In this document: in pieces, positions 54,412 through 62,727 of the stretch
How positions within the stretch are numbered: position 1 is the first letter of the stretch
How the letters are laid out: each line of letters opens with the position of its first letter
Assembly: GCA_015061315.1 (NCBI GenBank)
Contig: SUWV01000003.1
Location: 88,278-152,277, forward strand
Direction: 5' to 3'
Length of the DNA stretch: 64,000 bases
Origin: Lentimicrobiaceae bacterium
GTDB lineage: Bacteria > Bacteroidota > Bacteroidia > Bacteroidales > F082
The notes under the pieces: generated by a model
Told to the model about the DNA's origin: nothing
What the model saw: the letters and a program-made list of their open reading frames with translations, nothing else
Databases searched by the model: none
Position numbers and translations under genes: made by a program

Positions 54412-55575
54412 ATGAAGAGAATTTGTTTGATAATCTTATGCGCGTTGTCCTTAGTCGCATGTAAACCAAAAACCGAATTAGAATCTCCTACAGTAGTCAC
54501 CAAAGAGATAGTGTCAGTGACAGACAGCTCAGCAGTAGTCGTTTGTAGCGTCATCGACGACGGAGGCTCGGAAGTCACAACGAGAGGTGTTTGTTGGAGT
54601 ACATCGTCAACCCCTACTATAGATAATGCCGATGTGCTGACAAGTGGCAGCGGGACTGGAGATTATGAAATTAATATATTGAATTTAGAAGCTGGAACTA
54701 GCTATTATGTAAAGGCGTATGCTGTCAATAGTGAAGGCATCTCTTACGGAGAAGAGAAGAGCTTTTCAACTTTGAGTGTTGATGATAATGATGAAGGAAA
54801 TGATGGTGATGAAAATGATGGTGATGAAAATGATGGTGATGATGAAGAGACTTTATCCGACAAGACTATAACGGTTAATGGAGTGTCGTTCACTATGAAA
54901 GCTGTCGAAGGCGGTACCTTTTACATGGGAGCACAGAATACAGATCCGAGCGCTCCCAACTACGACGCTGAGGCTTGGGACAGGGAATCTCCTGTGCATT
55001 CGGTGACGCTTTCAGATTATTATATTGGTGAGACTGAAGTGACGCAAGAACTTTGGCAAGCTGTCATGGGATACAATCCAAGTCATTTCGTAGATGACAA
55101 GAATCCTGTGGAACAAGTCTCATGGTATACGTGTCAGACTTTTGTGACGCAACTTAACGAAATGACCGGTATGAATTTCAGGCTTCTCACCGAGGCCGAA
55201 TGGGAATATGCTGCAAGAGGCGGCAACAAATCAGAAGGCTATATATACAGTGGCAGTGACAGTCTTGAAGATGTCGCATGGTTTGCCGACAACAGCTCAG
55301 GTAAGACTCATGAGGTGAAGACAAAGATACCAAACGAATTAGGAATCTACGACATGTGCGGCAACGTCTTGGAATGGTGTCAAGACATCTTCGGTGATTA
55401 TAGCAGCGAGCCTCAGACAGATCCTATGGGAGCTTTGTCGGGCGGCGACTGCGTTATTCGTGGCAGCGGATGCCGTAGCAGTGTCTCATATTGCAGACTG
55501 CCAGTACGTTGTTATCTCATGCCAGGTGGCGCAAGCTATAGCATCGGATTCCGCTTGGCGATGGAATGTCAATAA
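54412..55575 (+). CDS. Lipoprotein with N-terminal beta-sandwich and SUMF1/FGE-type domain
   Basis: 387 residues. Lipobox LVAC; an N-terminal FN3-like beta-sandwich (about 30-120, SSAVVVCSVIDDGGSEVTTR, AGTSYYVKAYAVNSEG); an acidic linker of DDNDEGNDGDENDGDENDGD from an 18-bp repeat; then an FGE-sulfatase domain (EGGTFYMGA, IGETEVTQELWQAVMGYNPS, FRLLTEAEWEYAARGG, GIYDMCGNVLEWC). FGE domains in lipoproteins often lack catalysis and serve as scaffolds; function here is unknown. Confidence 0.85.
   Translation: MKRICLIILCALSLVACKPKTELESPTVVTKEIVSVTDSSAVVVCSVIDDGGSEVTTRGVCWSTSSTPTIDNADVLTSGSGTGDYEINILNLEAGTSYYVKAYAVNSEGISYGEEKSFSTLSVDDNDEGNDGDENDGDENDGDDEETLSDKTITVNGVSFTMKAVEGGTFYMGAQNTDPSAPNYDAEAWDRESPVHSVTLSDYYIGETEVTQELWQAVMGYNPSHFVDDKNPVEQVSWYTCQTFVTQLNEMTGMNFRLLTEAEWEYAARGGNKSEGYIYSGSDSLEDVAWFADNSSGKTHEVKTKIPNELGIYDMCGNVLEWCQDIFGDYSSEPQTDPMGALSGGDCVIRGSGCRSSVSYCRLPVRCYLMPGGASYSIGFRLAMECQ
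54790..54845. repeat. GATGAAAATGATGGTGAT 18-bp repeat
   Basis: About three copies of an 18-bp unit encode the acidic linker of the SUMF1-domain lipoprotein. Confidence 0.85.
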
Positions 55576-55859
55576 GTCAATAAGTCAATAAGTCAATGAG
55601 CCCTGTAGGGGCGTGAGATAAATAGTCAGGTGTGGAGTGAAACGGAACGCCTGCGGTATGAGACAATAAGTAGAGACGTGACATATTACACCGATGAAAA
55701 TAAACCTGATGTAATTGGTGCGTCTTTTTTAGTTGTGGAGTTATGGAGTTATGGAGTTGTGTTGTTTTACCATGAATAAAAAATCTTTTGTCTTTAGACT
55801 TTTGCCTTTAGACTTTTATTATCTTTGCGTTTCTAATTAGAATTAAAATTTTTACATCG
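55568..55859. repeat. Repeat-filled gap: GTCAATAA octamers, GTCCTGTAGGGGCG/GGAACGCCTGC element, GAGACG palindrome copy 4
   Basis: 55568-55600 is gtcaataa octamers beginning in the last codons of the upstream gene. 55601-55667 contains ccctgtaggggcg and gtgaaacggaacgcctgc, shared with 63560-63640. 55670-55726 is the GAGACG palindrome followed by TTTTTT. 55730-55765 holds ttatggag words. A TATCTTTG element of tyrS lies at 55820-55827. Confidence 0.75.
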
Positions 55860-57155
55860 ATGAATAAAGATTTCGTAGAAGAATTACGCTGGCGTGGTAT
55901 GCTTCACAGCATGACACCAGGAACAGAAGAACAACTTAAAAAAGAAATGACAGTAGGTTACTTAGGTATCGACCCTACTGCCGACTCATTACATATAGGT
56001 CACCTCTGTGGTATCATGATGCTCCGTCATCTTCAGCATGCAGGTCACAAGCCTCTCGCTCTTCTCGGCGGCGCGACAGGTATGATAGGCGACCCTTCAG
56101 GAAAATCAGCAGAGCGTAACTTGCTCAACGACGAGACCCTCAACCATAACCAGGCTTGTATCAAGAAACAACTCGCTAAGTTCTTAGACTTCGACAGCGA
56201 CGCTCCTAACAAGGCAGAACTCGTCAACAACTACGACTGGATGAAAAACTACTCTTTCCTTAACTTCATCCGCGACATAGGAAAACATATCACCGTCAAT
56301 TATATGATGGCTAAAGACAGCGTCAAGAAACGTTTCAGCGGCGAAGGCGAAGGCATGTCGTTCACAGAGTTTAGCTATCAGTTGGTTCAAGGTTACGACT
56401 TCTTATATCTATATCAAAATAAAAACTGTAAGCTCCAGCTCGGTGGCTCCGACCAATGGGGTAACATCACAACAGGTACAGAGTTGATACGTCGTAAGCT
56501 CGGCGCAGAAGAGACAGCCTACGCTCTCACATGTCCTCTCATCACCAAAGCCGATGGCGGTAAGTTCGGTAAGACAGAGAAAGGCAACATCTGGTTAGAT
56601 CCGGCCAAGACATCGCCTTACGCTTTCTATCAATTCTGGATGAACTGCTCCGACGACGACGCTGCTAAATATATCAAGATATTTACTTTGTTAAGCAAAG
56701 AAGAGATAGACGCTCTCATCGAACGTCATGCCGCTGAGCCTCATCTCCGCGAGTTACAACGTACTCTCGCACGCGAGCTCACCGTCATAGTACACTCTAA
56801 GGAAGACTTGGAGATGGCAGAAGAAGCGACACAGATTTTGTTTGGCAAAGGAACATCGGAAGCTCTCCATAAATTCGACGAAGCAACGTTGTTGAGCATC
56901 TTTGAAGGCGTGCCACAAGCCAATATCTCTAAAGCTGCTATAGAAGAAGGTATGCCGATAATCGACTTCCTGACACAGACTAATGTCTTCCCTTCAAAGG
57001 GCGAGGCACGTAAGATGTTGCAAGGCAATGGCGTTGCTATCAATAAAGAGAAAGTGACAGACGCTAAAGTCATCGGTAAAGAAGACTTACTCAACGACAA
57101 ATACATCCTCGTTCAAAAAGGTAAGAAGAATTATTATCTAATCATAGCTGAATAA
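55860..57155 (+). CDS. tyrS: Tyrosyl-tRNA synthetase
   Basis: 431 residues, class I synthetase that charges tRNA-Tyr. HIGH motif in [11 protein letters not shown], a KMSKS variant KFGKT ([11 protein letters not shown]), [13 protein letters not shown] in the tyrosine pocket, and a C-terminal S4-like RNA-binding domain ([19 protein letters not shown]). The ATG follows a TATCTTTG promoter element and the gene ends 2 bp before a small NqrM-like gene. Confidence 0.98.
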   Translation: MNKDFVEELRWRGMLHSMTPGTEEQLKKEMTVGYLGIDPTADSLHIGHLCGIMMLRHLQHAGHKPLALLGGATGMIGDPSGKSAERNLLNDETLNHNQACIKKQLAKFLDFDSDAPNKAELVNNYDWMKNYSFLNFIRDIGKHITVNYMMAKDSVKKRFSGEGEGMSFTEFSYQLVQGYDFLYLYQNKNCKLQLGGSDQWGNITTGTELIRRKLGAEETAYALTCPLITKADGGKFGKTEKGNIWLDPAKTSPYAFYQFWMNCSDDDAAKYIKIFTLLSKEEIDALIERHAAEPHLRELQRTLARELTVIVHSKEDLEMAEEATQILFGKGTSEALHKFDEATLLSIFEGVPQANISKAAIEEGMPIIDFLTQTNVFPSKGEARKMLQGNGVAINKEKVTDAKVIGKEDLLNDKYILVQKGKKNYYLIIAE

Positions 57156-57157
57156 TC

Positions 57158-57379
57158 ATGAGTACATTCTTCCTTATCTTGATTCCAGCTCTCGTTATTA
57201 TGGTTATAGTTTTCGTTGCCATAGGTATCAAGATGTTTGTGAAAAAAGACGGACAGTTTGAACGTAAGTGCGCCCATTCCTTAGACCCTGATGCCAAATG
57301 CGTATGCGGTGGTAAGGGCGATGGGAGTTGTAAGAGAAATAAAGACGCCAAGTCAACGAGTCAACAAGACAACAAGTAG
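57158..57379 (+). CDS. Small NqrM/DUF539-like membrane protein
   Basis: 73 residues: one N-terminal transmembrane helix (about 4-27, FLILIPALVIMVIVFVAIGI) and a cysteine-rich tail (ERKCAHSLDPDAKCVCGGKGDGSC). This shape matches NqrM-type proteins needed for Na+-NQR iron-site maturation, which commonly neighbour apbE. The last residues KSTSQQDNK and the stop are encoded by a GTCAACRA repeat, so the natural end was probably at or before the last Cys. Medium certainty because the family is short. Confidence 0.65.
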   Translation: MSTFFLILIPALVIMVIVFVAIGIKMFVKKDGQFERKCAHSLDPDAKCVCGGKGDGSCKRNKDAKSTSQQDNK

Positions 57380-57430
57380 AGACGCGTCGATTACGCCAAA
57401 TAAAATAAAACGATGTAATTGACACGTCTC
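57349..57430. repeat. GTCAACGA repeat closing a gene, then GAGACG palindrome copy 5
   Basis: 57349-57379 encodes KSTSQQDNK and the TAG stop. 57376-57430 is a palindrome with arms gagacgcgtcgattacg and tgtaattgacacgtctc, directly adjoining it. Confidence 0.8.
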
Positions 57431-57453
57431 AATAATACAATTATTTTTATTAA

Positions 57454-58416
57454 ATGAGAAAAATATTTGTTTTCATAATGATGTGCTGCTTCTTGATGAG
57501 TTGCGACTCTGAAAAGAAGCAGCAGTTTTTTGGAACCACTCAGGGTTCCTATTATTCAATAACTTATTATGATAAAGAAAATCGCGACTTCGGTCGTGAG
57601 TTCGACTCTGTCTTTGTTGAGATAGAAAAAACGCTCTCGCTATGGGACGAGAATTCTATGATAAGAAAGGTGAACCGCAACGACACTACAGTCATTCTCA
57701 ACCAAATCTTCATAGACAATTTTAATTATGCGATGCGAGCTGCAGAGCTCTCTGGAGGTTACTTCGACCCAACGGTAGGACCGCTCGTCGCGGCTTGGGG
57801 ATTCCATTATAAAGAAGGAATGACGATGACGCCTGAAATCGTTGACTCATTGCGACAAATGGTAGGATATAAAAAAGTCAAGATAGAAGATGGCAGAGTA
57901 GTGAAAGAAAATCCTAACATGACATTAGACTTCAACGCTGTGGCACAAGGATATACTACAGATAAGATAGGCGAGTTTCTTCTCTCTAAAGGCGTTGATA
58001 ATTTTTTAGTCGATGTCGGTGGTGAGATTATGGCAAGAGGTAATAAGCCTAATGGCGATTTATGGAAAGTCGGGATTGAGAAGCCGGCAGAGAATAAAGA
58101 CGCCGCGAGGATAGTGCAGGAGATTGTTGAGCTGAAAGATAAAAGCATCGTGACGTCGGGCAACTACAGGAAATATGTGGAGCAGGACGGCAAACGATAT
58201 TCACATAGCTTGAATCCTATGACAGGCTATCCTTCGGAGAATAATCTTCTGAGCGCTACGATAATATGCGACAACACGGCTTGGGCCGACTGCCTCGCCT
58301 CGATTTGTATGCTCGTCGGAATGGAGAAAGCTGTCGAGATAATTGAGACGCAAGACAATGTTGAAGCCTTCTTCATCTATGAAGAAAACGGAGAAGTCTT
58401 TACAATGTACAATTAA
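57454..58416 (+). CDS. apbE: FAD:protein FMN transferase (ApbE), lipoprotein
   Basis: 320 residues with a lipobox (LMSC), periplasmic side. It attaches FMN to a Thr in SGAT-type motifs, using FAD. Family motifs: FFGTTQGSYYSITYY, LSGGYFDPTVGPLVAAWGF, LDFNAVAQGYTTDKIG, FLVDVGGEIMARG and the metal/FAD site SHSLNPMTGYPSENNLLSA. Likely substrates include NqrB/NqrC or RnfG-like subunits, and possibly the FMN-binding protein at 19006 (motif SGSTFSS). Confidence 0.96.
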   Translation: MRKIFVFIMMCCFLMSCDSEKKQQFFGTTQGSYYSITYYDKENRDFGREFDSVFVEIEKTLSLWDENSMIRKVNRNDTTVILNQIFIDNFNYAMRAAELSGGYFDPTVGPLVAAWGFHYKEGMTMTPEIVDSLRQMVGYKKVKIEDGRVVKENPNMTLDFNAVAQGYTTDKIGEFLLSKGVDNFLVDVGGEIMARGNKPNGDLWKVGIEKPAENKDAARIVQEIVELKDKSIVTSGNYRKYVEQDGKRYSHSLNPMTGYPSENNLLSATIICDNTAWADCLASICMLVGMEKAVEIIETQDNVEAFFIYEENGEVFTMYN

Positions 58417-58497
58417 CAATTAACAATTAACAATTAACAATGTACAATTGTAATTCAAACTCATTGACTTGGTGACTTGGCGACTCGGTGACTTATC
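58403..58497. repeat. AATTAAC heptamers and GGCGACTC octamers
   Basis: acaattaacaattaacaattaacaatg (58403-58445) begins in the last codons of apbE. ttgacttggtgacttggcgactcggtgactt follows (58463-58497). Same pairing order as at 29004-29088. Confidence 0.85.
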
Positions 58498-58562
58498 TAA
58501 TCGAACAATCATCGATAAATATTGTATAGTTGAAAATTATGCATTATGAACTGAAAAAATCT

Positions 58563-58570
58563 TATCTTTG
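58563..58570 (+). promoter_or_regulatory. -7 promoter element of the plug-protein gene
   Basis: TATCTTTG, 23 bp before ATG 58593; no clear -33 element. Confidence 0.5.
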
Positions 58571-58592
58571 ACATCTAAATAATATCGCAATT

Positions 58593-59921
58593 ATGAAAAC
58601 CTTTTATAAAGTCAACGAGTCAACGAGTCAACGAGACAACAAGATGATACGTCTTATCATTATAATGTTGTTATTAATATCATCTAATCTCCTTCATGCT
58701 CAGCAGCTGCAATCTTATTCGGATAAGAACTACAACGATAAGGTTCAGACTGTCCTGCTGCATCCTACGGGCGACTCTCTCGCGAAGCCTATAATACCTC
58801 TTGACGATATGATGGGGAAACTGCATCTGCAATTCGATGTCTTCGCCAACGACGCTCCTTATATGTATTATACCTTCATTCATTGTAACAACGACTGGTC
58901 GCAGCAATCCGACATCCAACAGATAGAATATCTCAACGGCTTCGACTCCGACGATATTGATAACTATTCCTTTTCTCTTAACACCATGGTCGATTATGTT
59001 CACTTCGACCTTGTCTTCCCGACAGAAGATATGATTCCTAAAATATCAGGCAATTATCTTCTTATCGTCTTTGAGAATGAGCTTAGTCCAGAAAATATAT
59101 ACTTCACGCGTCGTTTTATGATAGTCGATAACAAGGCAAATTTCAATGTCAATATCCCGCGTTATCCTTTCGACCTGAGTCTTGGAACCAACAAACAGCA
59201 GATAGAGATGACGATTTCGTATCCTGATATTTTTAACTCTCTCGCCGAACAATATTCTAATGTCACTATTCAGCAGAACGGCCGCTGGGATAATGCCGTC
59301 ACGGGTTTGAAACCGTCTTACGTCTATCCCGAATATCTTTCATACGAGAATAATGTCAAGACAGTCTTTAACTCAGGAAATCAATTTCGTAGGTTTAACA
59401 CCAGCGATCTGAATGACCGTCCAGAACAGACTAAAAGCGTTGAGATGTCGAAAGACTATTATGTGGTGACATTGTATAACGACCAGAAAAGAAATCTTTA
59501 CGCATACGTCGATGAACAGGATTTATTTGGTGAGAAGGTGATATATTTAGAACGCGACGACAGAGACGCTGCCATAGAAGCTGATTACGTTATGGTGGAT
59601 TTCTTCTTGGAATGGTCTCCGGTGATGACAAACGAAGATGTTTATGTCATGGGCGCGATAACCGACTGGAACTTCGACGAGAAGAATAAAATGACTTACG
59701 ACTTTGAACGTAAGGGCTATGCTCTCAGTCTTTTGCTTAAACAAGGTTATTACGATTATATATATGCTGTGAAAGAGAAAACTCAGTCTGTTGCCGATGT
59801 TAGTGTCGTGGCAGGCGATTTCTGGGAGACGAAAAACGAATATACCATCTATCTCTATCTCTTCGACCCGACACAGTATTATGACCAGCTTATTGGAGTG
59901 ACGACGGTTTTATCACATTAA
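58593..59921 (+). CDS. Type IX secretion system plug protein (DUF5103)
   Basis: 442 residues from ATG 58593. Predicted T9SS plug protein (DUF5103), thought to close the SprA/Sov translocon or couple to it. Typical features: YMYYTFIHCNNDWS, IDNYSFSLNTMVDYVHF, GNYLLIVFE near an immunoglobulin-like region, and VYVMGAITDWNFDEKNKM. The signal peptide (MIRLIIIMLLLISSNLLHA) begins at ATG 58644; the codons before it (KVNESTSQRDNK) are a GTCAACGA repeat, so the true start may be 58644. Four bp separate it from priA. Confidence 0.85.
   Translation: MKTFYKVNESTSQRDNKMIRLIIIMLLLISSNLLHAQQLQSYSDKNYNDKVQTVLLHPTGDSLAKPIIPLDDMMGKLHLQFDVFANDAPYMYYTFIHCNNDWSQQSDIQQIEYLNGFDSDDIDNYSFSLNTMVDYVHFDLVFPTEDMIPKISGNYLLIVFENELSPENIYFTRRFMIVDNKANFNVNIPRYPFDLSLGTNKQQIEMTISYPDIFNSLAEQYSNVTIQQNGRWDNAVTGLKPSYVYPEYLSYENNVKTVFNSGNQFRRFNTSDLNDRPEQTKSVEMSKDYYVVTLYNDQKRNLYAYVDEQDLFGEKVIYLERDDRDAAIEADYVMVDFFLEWSPVMTNEDVYVMGAITDWNFDEKNKMTYDFERKGYALSLLLKQGYYDYIYAVKEKTQSVADVSVVAGDFWETKNEYTIYLYLFDPTQYYDQLIGVTTVLSH
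58610..58644. repeat. GTCAACGA repeat at the start of the plug gene
   Basis: Four copies of the octamer separate a nearby promoter and first ATG from the signal-peptide ATG. It is either leader or N-terminal coding. Confidence 0.8.
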
Positions 59922-59924
59922 TCA

Positions 59925-62489
59925 ATGCGTATGTCGGAGGAGAGGATTACATTATTTGCTGAGATATTATTGCCTTTGCCTATACCAGGTAGCTTCACCT
60001 ACCGTGTGCCTTACGAACTTAACGACAAGGCTAAGGTCGGGCAACGCGCTGTGGTACAATTCGGAAAGACTAAGATAATGTCGGGCTTGATAGTGTCTCT
60101 CACGACAGAAGTCCCTGATTGTAATAACATAAAATATCTCCTTGATATACTCGACGACGATCCTGTTGTCAATGCTCAGCAACTGCAACTATGGAACTGG
60201 ATTTCCTCATATTATTTATGTTATCTTGGTGAGGTGATACAGGCGGCTCTTCCTTCGGCGCTGAAACTGTCAAGCGAGTCGAAGATTATGTTGTCGGAAG
60301 ATTTTGAAGTCGATAGCATGACGCTGAGCGATAACGAATTTCTTATCGTGGAAGCCTTGCAGATACAGCCGCAGCTGACGATAACGGAAGTAAGTAAGAT
60401 TATAGGCTATAAGAAAGTGATGCCACTCATCAAGACGATGATAGAGAAGAAAATCGTCGTGATGCAGGAAGAGCTTCAGCAGAAATATAAGGCGAAATAT
60501 GAGCGTTATGTGCGTCTGTCAAATACCTATCGCGATGAAGATAAGATGCATGCGCTGATGGATGGCCTCTCGAAAAGAGCATACAAACAACTTGAACTCT
60601 TGATGGCGTTCTTCGTGCTCGGTGGCTCCGCCGATAATGAGGTGCTCGCTTCCGACTTGTTGAAAAAAGCTGATGCCACTTCTAACATCTTGTCGGCTTT
60701 GGTAGATAAAGGCGTCTTCGAGACATATCAGAAAAGAGTGAGCCGACTGAAAGAATATAAGGCTCTTACCGACGTCAGTTCTATCGTTCTCACTGAGAAA
60801 CAGCAGGAAGCATACGATGCGATACATCAAGGTTTTGATGAAGAGAAACCCGTCTTGCTTCATGGCGTGACGGCGAGTGGTAAGACAGAGATTTATATTA
60901 AACTTATCCAAGAAGCTCTTGATGAAGGAAGACAGGTTTTGTATCTTCTTCCGGAGATAGCTCTGACTGAGCAGATTATCAATCGTTTGAAAAAATATTT
61001 CGGCGATAGGGTAGGAGTATATCACTCTCGATATGATAACAACGAACGCGTTGAGATCTGGCAGCAGGTGATGAACTTTAGAAGTCAACGAGTCAACGAG
61101 TCAACGGGTCAACAAGTTGTGGAGACTCAGAGACTCAGAGACTCAGAGACTCAGAGACTTGGTGACTCAAAATACCAAATCATCATTGGTTCGCGTTCGG
61201 CGGTGTTTCTGCCTTTCAGCGACTTAGGCTTGATAATAGTCGATGAGGAGCATGATAGCTCCTTTAAGCAGATAGATCCAGCGCCGCGTTATTCGGCTCG
61301 CGACCTTGCAGCTCTTATGTCGAAGATGTTCCACGCTCGCCTCCTGCTCGGCTCGGCTACGCCTTCCTTCGAATCTTATTTCAACGCTAAACAGAATAAA
61401 TATCATCTCGTCAGCCTCACGGAACGTTACGGAGGCGTGGAGATGCCTGAGATAATTGTCGATGACCTCAGAGTGGAGACTCGTCGTAAGACCATGCAGG
61501 CTAACTTCGGAAAGACACTCGTCGAGGCAATGAACAAGACTCTCGAAGAAAAGAATCAGGTCATTCTATTCCAAAACCGTAGAGGCTTCTCGCTGAGAAT
61601 AGAATGCGACCACTGTAACTATATACCGCAATGTATCAACTGCGATGTCAGCCTCATATATCATAAAAATCAAAATATAATGAAATGTCATTATTGCGGT
61701 TATACCACTTCGGTACCGACAGAATGCCCTAACTGTCACAGTACCGACCTCAAGATGCACGGCTTTGGGACAGAGCGTATTGAAGACGACCTGAAGGTGG
61801 TTTTCCCTGACGCTAACAGCGCCCGCCTTGACTTAGACACGACAAGGACGAAAAACAGCTATCAATATATTTTGGAGCAGTTTCAAAATAAAGAGACCGA
61901 TATCCTCGTCGGAACGCAGATGGTGACAAAAGGTCTCGACTTCGACTCGGTGAAAGTCGTCGGTGTCTTGAATGCAGATAACATGCTGACCTTCCCCGAC
62001 TTCAGAGCTTATGAACGCAGCTTCCAGCTGATGGAGCAGGTGAGCGGACGCGCCGGAAGGAAAGGCGACAAAGGCAAGGTGATAATACAGACCTATCAGC
62101 CATATCACCCAGTAATTCTTAATGTGATGAGTCACGATTATGTGAAGTTTTATGAAGAACAGATGCCGATACGCCGTCAGTTTAACTATCCGCCTTACTC
62201 GCGACTTGTGATGATAAAGCTGAAAGATGTTGATAATATAAAACTTAACAAAGCCGCTTCGGAACTTGCCAAGATATTCCGTCATGTATTCAAGGAAAAT
62301 CTGCTCGGTCCGGAATATCCTATCGTCTCGAGAGTGAAGAACCAATATATCAAGCAGATGATAATCAAGATTAGCAAGGAGTTAAACTCTAATAAGGTAA
62401 AAGATTATATCAAAAATACCATAGAAGATTTCAAGCATAATAACGAGTTTAAGTCGGTGAAGATACAGATTGATGTTGATCCGAGTTAG
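59925..62489 (+). CDS. priA: Primosomal replication restart helicase PriA
   Basis: 854 residues. Superfamily 2 helicase that reloads the replisome at stalled forks. N-terminal 3'-DNA-binding domain (LPIPGSFTYRVP); Walker A HGVTASGKTEIYIKL; DEEHD motif (IIVDEEHDSSF); zinc clusters CDHCNYIPQCINC and CHYCGYTTSVPTECPNC; later motifs ILVGTQMVTKGLDF and EQVSGRAGRKG. About 30 extra residues (SQRVNESTGQQVVETQRL...LGDSK) encoded by 61081-61170 interrupt the helicase core just before YQIIIGSRSAVFLPF. Otherwise complete, so presumably functional with the insert as a surface loop. Confidence 0.96.
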   Translation: MRMSEERITLFAEILLPLPIPGSFTYRVPYELNDKAKVGQRAVVQFGKTKIMSGLIVSLTTEVPDCNNIKYLLDILDDDPVVNAQQLQLWNWISSYYLCYLGEVIQAALPSALKLSSESKIMLSEDFEVDSMTLSDNEFLIVEALQIQPQLTITEVSKIIGYKKVMPLIKTMIEKKIVVMQEELQQKYKAKYERYVRLSNTYRDEDKMHALMDGLSKRAYKQLELLMAFFVLGGSADNEVLASDLLKKADATSNILSALVDKGVFETYQKRVSRLKEYKALTDVSSIVLTEKQQEAYDAIHQGFDEEKPVLLHGVTASGKTEIYIKLIQEALDEGRQVLYLLPEIALTEQIINRLKKYFGDRVGVYHSRYDNNERVEIWQQVMNFRSQRVNESTGQQVVETQRLRDSETQRLGDSKYQIIIGSRSAVFLPFSDLGLIIVDEEHDSSFKQIDPAPRYSARDLAALMSKMFHARLLLGSATPSFESYFNAKQNKYHLVSLTERYGGVEMPEIIVDDLRVETRRKTMQANFGKTLVEAMNKTLEEKNQVILFQNRRGFSLRIECDHCNYIPQCINCDVSLIYHKNQNIMKCHYCGYTTSVPTECPNCHSTDLKMHGFGTERIEDDLKVVFPDANSARLDLDTTRTKNSYQYILEQFQNKETDILVGTQMVTKGLDFDSVKVVGVLNADNMLTFPDFRAYERSFQLMEQVSGRAGRKGDKGKVIIQTYQPYHPVILNVMSHDYVKFYEEQMPIRRQFNYPPYSRLVMIKLKDVDNIKLNKAASELAKIFRHVFKENLLGPEYPIVSRVKNQYIKQMIIKISKELNSNKVKDYIKNTIEDFKHNNEFKSVKIQIDVDPS
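61081..61170. repeat. Composite octamer repeat inserted in frame in priA
   Basis: Four GTCAACGA-type octamers are followed by about four GAGACTCA octamers and TTGGTGACTC. Ninety bases, divisible by three, keep the frame. Same two families as in the protein at 12602. Confidence 0.9.
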
Positions 62490-62727
62490 TTAGTCCGCGA
62501 AATTGCGCGAAAAGATTGTCCACGAAATTGCGCTAAATTACACGAAAAATATTGGTCCGCGAAATTACGTGAAATAGCGCGAAAAAAGCTGAATTTTAAG
62601 TGCGGCTTCAAATAATATTCGCCACGAATCATCTAATTCATCTATTGTCATCTAACCATATTTGTATCCAAATTTATTCAAATCGGGATATAATATCATT
62701 CATGTCGCTTGTTCTGATTTACAAACT
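62490..62727. repeat. CGCGAAATTGCGCGAAA repeats in a gene-free gap
   Basis: 62493-62590 holds three degenerate copies of tccgcgaaattgcgcgaaaa. The rest (tcatctaattcatctattgtcatctaac) has a loose tcatcta word repeat. No gene is seen. Confidence 0.6.

Noticed and set aside
58593..62489. Frameshifts in the plug protein or priA caused by repeats
   Set aside because: Both frames stay open and family motifs resume on both sides; the inserts are multiples of three.
62490..62727. tRNA or small RNA gene in the gap after priA
   Set aside because: No cloverleaf-like pairing or TTCGA-type T arm was seen by eye; the content is degenerate repeats.
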